Position numbers and translations under genes: made by a program
Notes under the pieces: generated by a model
The model's input: the letters and a program-made list of their open reading frames with translations, nothing else
Told to the model about the DNA's origin: nothing
The model's database searches: none
Assembly: GCF_027941835.1 (NCBI RefSeq)
Contig: NZ_CP116005.1
Span: 620,001 to 684,000, forward strand
DNA from: Sphingosinicella microcystinivorans
GTDB taxonomy: Bacteria > Pseudomonadota > Alphaproteobacteria > Sphingomonadales > Sphingomonadaceae
Reading direction: 5' to 3'
DNA length: 64,000 nt
Shown: piece by piece, positions 60,634 through 64,000 of the stretch
Layout of the letters: each line of letters opens with the position of its first letter
Position numbering within the stretch: the stretch's first letter is position 1

Positions 60634-61136
60634 CCGAAAGAATCTATAACGTCCTCATCCTCTGCACCGGCAATTCGGCGCGCAGCATCATGGCCGAAGC
60701 TCTCATCAACACGATGGGGCAAGGGCGCTTCCGCGCCTACAGCGCCGGCAGTCACCCAACCGGCAAGGTCAATCCCTTCGCCGTCGAAAAGGTGGAGTCG
60801 GTGAATTACCCGACCGAGAATCTGCGCAGCAAGAGCTGGGACGAGTACGCCACGCCCGACGCACCGAAGATGGACTTCATCATCACCGTCTGCGACAACG
60901 CCGCCGGCGAAATGTGTCCGGTGTGGCCTGGTCAGCCGATCTCGGCGCATTGGGGATTTGAAGACCCGGCCGCCGTCGAAGGCACTGACGCCGAGAAGCG
61001 CCGGGCCTTCGAACAAACCTTCCGGCACATGATGAACCGCGTCCGCCTGTTCGTGAATCTGCCTCTCAAAATGCTTGACCAGACGGCCATCAAGCGCGAG
61101 CTGGCGAACATCGGCAAGACCGAGCAGGAAGCATGA
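60630..61136 (+). CDS. arsC: Arsenate reductase, thioredoxin-type
   Basis: A 168-residue LMW-phosphatase-like arsenate reductase. The P-loop is C-T-G-N-S-A-R-S with Cys12, and further Cys88 and Cys96 ([11 protein letters not shown]) fit the intramolecular disulfide relay. Reduces arsenate to arsenite for export by the next gene. Overlaps its neighbours by four bases on both sides. Confidence 0.93.
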   Translation: MTERIYNVLILCTGNSARSIMAEALINTMGQGRFRAYSAGSHPTGKVNPFAVEKVESVNYPTENLRSKSWDEYATPDAPKMDFIITVCDNAAGEMCPVWPGQPISAHWGFEDPAAVEGTDAEKRRAFEQTFRHMMNRVRLFVNLPLKMLDQTAIKRELANIGKTEQEA

Positions 61137-62200
61137 GCGCCGGCGCACAGGCCATCGCCGCGAAGCCGCGCCAGGCCCCGATGAGCGGCTTCGAGCGTTA
61201 CCTGACGCTGTGGGTGGCCCTGTGCATCGTCGCCGGTGTTGCGCTCGGCCAGGGCCTTCCTGACGTGTTCCAGGCCATAGGCCGCATGGAAGTGGCCCAG
61301 GTCAATTTGCCGGTGGGCCTGCTGATTTGGGTAATGATCGTCCCGATGCTGGTCAAGATCGACTTCGGGGCGCTGCACCAGGTCAAAGAGCATTGGCGCG
61401 GCATCGGCGTCACGCTGTTCGTGAATTGGGCCGTCAAGCCATTCTCGATGGCCCTGCTGGGGTGGCTGTTCATCCGACAAGTGTTCGCTCCGTTCCTGCC
61501 GGCCGATCAACTGGACAGCTACATCGCGGGCTTGATCTTGCTGGCCGCCGCGCCCTGCACGGCAATGGTGTTCGTGTGGAGCCGCCTTACCAACGGCGAC
61601 CCGCTTTTCACGCTCTCGCAAGTGGCTCTGAACGACGCCATCATGATCGTGGCCTTCGCGCCCATCGTCGGCCTGCTGCTGGGCATGTCCTCGATCTCGG
61701 TGCCTTGGGACACGCTGCTGATTTCGGTCGTGCTCTACATCATCGTGCCGGTGATCCTGGCGCAGCTCTTGCGGCGGCATCTGCTCAAGCAAGGACAGGC
61801 CGCCTTTGAACGGGCCATGCAGAAGATCGGGCCGTGGTCGATGGCCGCGCTGCTGCTGACGTTGGTTCTACTGTTCGCCTTCCAGGGCGAGGCCATCATC
61901 CGGCAGCCGTTAGTGATCGCCATGCTAGCCGTGCCGATCTTGATTCAAGTGTTCTTCAATTCCGGGTTAGCCTACTGGCTGAACAAGCGGGCGGGGGAAA
62001 AGCACTCTGTCGCCTGTCCTTCGGCCCTGATCGGTGCCAGCAACTTCTTCGAGCTGGCCGTGGCGGCCGCCATCAGCTTGTTCGGTCTGCACTCCGGCGC
62101 TGCATTGGCAACCGTGGTCGGCGTCCTGGTCGAAGTGCCGGTGATGCTGCTGGTCGTGCGCGTGGTGAATCGCTCGAAGAGCTGGTACGAACGAGGTTGA
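61133..62200 (+). CDS. acr3: Arsenite exporter Acr3
   Basis: A 355-residue inner-membrane carrier with about ten transmembrane helices. The family Cys142 in A-A-P-C-T-A-M-V-F-V-W-S and the L-N-D-A-I-M-I helix identify it as Acr3 and not ArsB. It expels arsenite using the proton-motive force. Last enzyme gene of the ars operon. Confidence 0.93.
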   Translation: MSAGAQAIAAKPRQAPMSGFERYLTLWVALCIVAGVALGQGLPDVFQAIGRMEVAQVNLPVGLLIWVMIVPMLVKIDFGALHQVKEHWRGIGVTLFVNWAVKPFSMALLGWLFIRQVFAPFLPADQLDSYIAGLILLAAAPCTAMVFVWSRLTNGDPLFTLSQVALNDAIMIVAFAPIVGLLLGMSSISVPWDTLLISVVLYIIVPVILAQLLRRHLLKQGQAAFERAMQKIGPWSMAALLLTLVLLFAFQGEAIIRQPLVIAMLAVPILIQVFFNSGLAYWLNKRAGEKHSVACPSALIGASNFFELAVAAAISLFGLHSGAALATVVGVLVEVPVMLLVVRVVNRSKSWYERG

Positions 62201-62225
62201 ACATGAGTAGGAAAAAACTGAGGAA

Positions 62226-62318
62226 ATGATTGCAGATTGCCGCGCCGGCCGCTTCCTGGCGCATTCGATCACTGACCTGGAACACCTAGTATCCATGCTT
62301 GCTGAGGTCGCCCGATGA
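62226..62318 (+). CDS. Possible 30-codon gene after acr3
   Basis: M-I-A-D-C-R-A-G-R-F-L-A-H-S and onward, 30 residues. Its TGA overlaps the ATG of the next small gene, and GAGG lies very close upstream. A still shorter frame (M-S-R-K-K-L-R-K) precedes it. It could be the remains of a longer gene; overlap is the only support. Confidence 0.3.
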   Translation: MIADCRAGRFLAHSITDLEHLVSMLAEVAR

Positions 62319-62518
62319 CAGACCCAAAGAACCTAGAGAACAGGCTGCATGAGAAGGCCGACCCGGCCCGCGCCGTTTCCACTGGTCGGGTGCGCTACAC
62401 ACTGGCCGAACTACTGGCCGACGCGGAAGCATCCGGGGCTTACCCGCTGCCGCCGGAGGAACGCGAATGGATGGATGCGCCGTCTGTGGGTCGGGAATGG
62501 CCAAACAGTGAAGATTGA
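62315..62518 (+). CDS. Small hypothetical protein
   Basis: A 67-residue acidic protein with T-L-A-E-L-L-A-D-A-E-A-S-G-A-Y-P-L-P-P-E-E-R-E-W, an antitoxin-like helix pattern. Family not recognised. It ends just before a strong hairpin terminator. Confidence 0.55.
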   Translation: MTDPKNLENRLHEKADPARAVSTGRVRYTLAELLADAEASGAYPLPPEEREWMDAPSVGREWPNSED

Positions 62519-62549
62519 AAAAGGCGGCCAGTTCGAGTGGCCGCCCTTT
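62518..62549. terminator. Bidirectional terminator after the ars operon
   Basis: Perfect stem GGCGGCCA (62523-62530) / TGGCCGCC (62538-62545), flanked by an A-run on the left and CTTT on the right. It would stop transcripts from the ars operon and from the opposing gene at 62555. Confidence 0.8.
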
Positions 62550-62554
62550 CGTCA

Positions 62555-62779
62555 TTAGCTGCACGCTTGGCGCAAGGCGTTCATTGCTTCTTGAAAATCA
62601 GCCTGTGTCGCCCGGCCCGTTTCAGCTTGGTAGTACACCACCATAAAAGCATTAGCGACGGCTTCGGCCAATGGCCCAAGGCTCCGCGCTTCCGCTTGGT
62701 TGATGTACTCCAAAGAAGAAAGAATAGCCGCTGCTTGATGCACTGCTTGCCCTGGTTCGATAATATGTTGTGTTGTCAT
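62555..62779 (-). CDS. Small hypothetical protein
   Basis: A 74-residue helical protein (M-T-T-Q-H-I-I-E-P-G-Q-A-V). The ATG at 62779 follows GAGAGGTGA. No family recognised. It converges on the ars terminator and lies in the island's conjugation-side gene run. Confidence 0.6.
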   Translation of the reverse strand: MTTQHIIEPGQAVHQAAAILSSLEYINQAEARSLGPLAEAVANAFMVVYYQAETGRATQADFQEAMNALRQACS

Positions 62780-62813
62780 AATTCACCTCTCCAGTAGGTG
62801 TTGATTGAAAGTG

Positions 62814-62837
62814 CCGGGCTGGTTGTGGCCAGCCCGG
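62814..62837 (-). terminator. Hairpin terminator downstream of the 62843 gene
   Basis: CCGGGCTGG (62814-62822) and CCAGCCCGG (62829-62837) are a perfect nine-base stem with a six-base loop, six bases after the stop of the leftward gene. On the minus strand it is followed by CACTTTC. Confidence 0.65.
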
Positions 62838-62842
62838 TGCGC

Positions 62843-63091
62843 CTACAGGTACAGCCCCGCCGCCTCCGCGAATGCTGACCGCTCATTCCTGCCGCCATTA
62901 ACCTCAATACTTATCGGCTTAGTTTCGCTCTCTCTCATAGGGTCTGGCCGTGATACAAAAGCGGCTGTTTCTGTCTCTGCATCGACCTCGGTCGATTGAT
63001 CACCCAGCGGCGAAATAAATACCTGGCTGACTTCTTCCCTTGGCGCTTCATCCAGGGCCGCCAATGCGGCCATGTATGTTGATGTCGTCAT
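62843..63091 (-). CDS. Small hypothetical protein after trbL
   Basis: An 82-residue acidic protein (M-T-T-S-T-Y-M-A-A-L-A-A-L-D-E-A), rich in Glu, Ser and Thr and probably partly disordered. It follows trbL by four bases in the same direction, where IncP-like systems have small transfer genes. Function unknown. Confidence 0.55.
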   Translation of the reverse strand: MTTSTYMAALAALDEAPREEVSQVFISPLGDQSTEVDAETETAAFVSRPDPMRESETKPISIEVNGGRNERSAFAEAAGLYL

Positions 63092-63095
63092 CGTG

Positions 63096-64000
63096 CTAAC
63101 TCCTGACTTCGTTACTATCTGGGCCAGAATCGGCGCCCAAGCTATTGCCCTCGAACTGGCCAGATTGGCTTGCTTCTTTCGGCTCCATGCTTTCGCGTAT
63201 CGAAGCAGCCAGTTTTCCGCCTGTGGTTTCGCTCACTCGCTCCTGGAATCCCTGCTTCACTTGAGAGCCGACACCCTTGGCTAACTCGGAGGCCGTGCCT
63301 GTGGCCAGCTTCGCGGCCTTGGCAAAGCCGCCACCGCTTGAGCTACTGCCGCTGTCACCAAAGCCAGCCGCTTGGGCGAATGGGCTACTGCCAGCAGTAC
63401 CCGCTTCACCACCACCGTTTCCGCCACTGCTGACAACTGACCCCATGCTGGACATGTCACCGCCGGTTTCCATACTCGCTGATGCTTTCTGAAAAGCCGC
63501 TTGGAGTGCACTTGCACCTCCGGCTGCACCGGCTGCGGCACCCATAACCGCTTTACCTGCCAGGGCAGCGCCGCCAGTTGCCATACTGGCCGCCGTCACC
63601 GCCGCCCCAACTGCCGCACCCGCACCGAAGTTTCCAATTCCACCGGCTGCGCCAATACCACCACCAGACACAAGACCAGAAATCATCGGCGGAACTTTGT
63701 TGACCAAGAAAAGCAAGATGACCGATATAACCAACATCACGGCCAGTTCCTGGGATGCCATGTTCTCGCTGATTTGCGTGTAGTAGTGATTGATGAACTC
63801 TTTGCCAATCGCAACCAGAAGCACCATTGCCATAAGCTGTGCGGCCAGGCCCAGCACGGTCTTGTAGTAATTGATCGCCATGTCGGAAGTCCAACGACTT
63901 CCACCAAAGCCAAGGAAGAACACACCGGCATACAACAGAATCCAGGCTGATGCGAGCAACAGCAACAGGTTGACCGCAATCAACGCCAGGACAAACAAAA
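63096..64000 (-). CDS. trbL: Conjugal transfer protein TrbL, IncP type (5' end missing)
   Basis: The visible 300 codons give the end of the membrane domain, with G-F-G-G-S-R-W-T-S-D-M-A-I (typical of RP4-type TrbL) and L-V-N-K-V-P-P-M-I-S-G. A Gly/Ala/Ser-rich tail follows. The frame is open to the window edge and the first visible codon is not a convincing start, so the N-terminus lies outside. It is a second, distinct VirB6-family protein beside the one at 20231. Confidence 0.88.
   Translation of the reverse strand, partial: LFVLALIAVNLLLLLASAWILLYAGVFFLGFGGSRWTSDMAINYYKTVLGLAAQLMAMVLLVAIGKEFINHYYTQISENMASQELAVMLVISVILLFLVNKVPPMISGLVSGGGIGAAGGIGNFGAGAAVGAAVTAASMATGGAALAGKAVMGAAAGAAGGASALQAAFQKASASMETGGDMSSMGSVVSSGGNGGGEAGTAGSSPFAQAAGFGDSGSSSSGGGFAKAAKLATGTASELAKGVGSQVKQGFQERVSETTGGKLAASIRESMEPKEASQSGQFEGNSLGADSGPDSNEVRS

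Larger units (their letters stand above)
55040..64000. mobile_element. GIsul2-like genomic island or tandem pair (partial)
   Basis: The gene content (sul2, truncated glmM, ISCR2, resolvase, arsR-arsH-arsC-acr3, trb genes) and the guaA-type boundary match what is known of the island GIsul2, described from Shigella, Enterobacter and Acinetobacter. The right part, including its integrase and the junction to guaA, is outside the window. A second left end at 58332 suggests two elements, or one with a duplicated end. Confidence 0.75.

Overview
The window is a join between a GC-rich alphaproteobacterial chromosome and a stack of integrative elements. Bases 1 to about 15,077 look like a sphingomonad chromosome (inference). 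They carry a conserved yfgM-bamB-der run, panB, msrA, aquaporin, a PEP-CTERM anchored protein, two acyl-CoA dehydrogenases and a Baeyer-Villiger-type monooxygenase, in dense, very GC-rich coding. The chromosomal part stops just after a flavin reductase gene. There a 15-base remnant (TCACTCCCACTCGAT, minus strand reading I-E-W-E-stop) matches the 3' end of guaA. The body of guaA is not in the window and is expected further right.

Element 1 (about 15,078-55,054) is an ICE-like island bounded by guaA-type core sites. From left to right it holds an AbiE toxin-antitoxin pair and a complete trb mating-pair-formation operon read leftward (trbB C D E J K L F G I plus DUF2274, preceded by a ribbon-helix-helix gene and the traG coupling protein). 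Next come an entry-exclusion-type lipoprotein, a LysR regulator and a large esterase-like lipoprotein. A polyhydroxybutyrate and stress operon follows (phaC, phasin, phaB, universal stress protein, phosphotransacetylase). A divergent TetR gene then leads an efflux operon of YbhGFSR type with an outer-membrane factor. That operon runs into a beta-CASP RNase, a LOG-family hydrolase, an LpxR-like protein and a cytochrome c'. An internally deleted IS21-family element, an AlpA-like regulator, a HicA-like/HTH pair and a P4-type integrase close the element. No relaxase gene was found.

Element 2/3 (about 55,040 to the window end) resembles the known genomic island GIsul2. It carries sul2, a truncated glmM, an ISCR2 rolling-circle transposase, a serine resolvase, an arsR-arsH-arsC-acr3 operon, small unknown genes and the start of an IncP-type trbL. 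A second island left end, with the same core and internal repeats, lies between ISCR2 and the resolvase. The sul2-ISCR2 block is therefore bracketed by two homologous left ends.

The most distinctive signals are regulatory and recombinational. All three left ends carry two direct repeats with a 12-base period, 74-76 bases inside the core (TACCGTC for element 1, TACCATG or TGCCATG for the others). They are probably arm sites for two related integrases. A near-identical 19-base half-palindrome sits both in front of the TetR gene between the PHB and efflux operons and about 7 kb away upstream of the LysR gene. This suggests one TetR protein controls several parts of the cargo.
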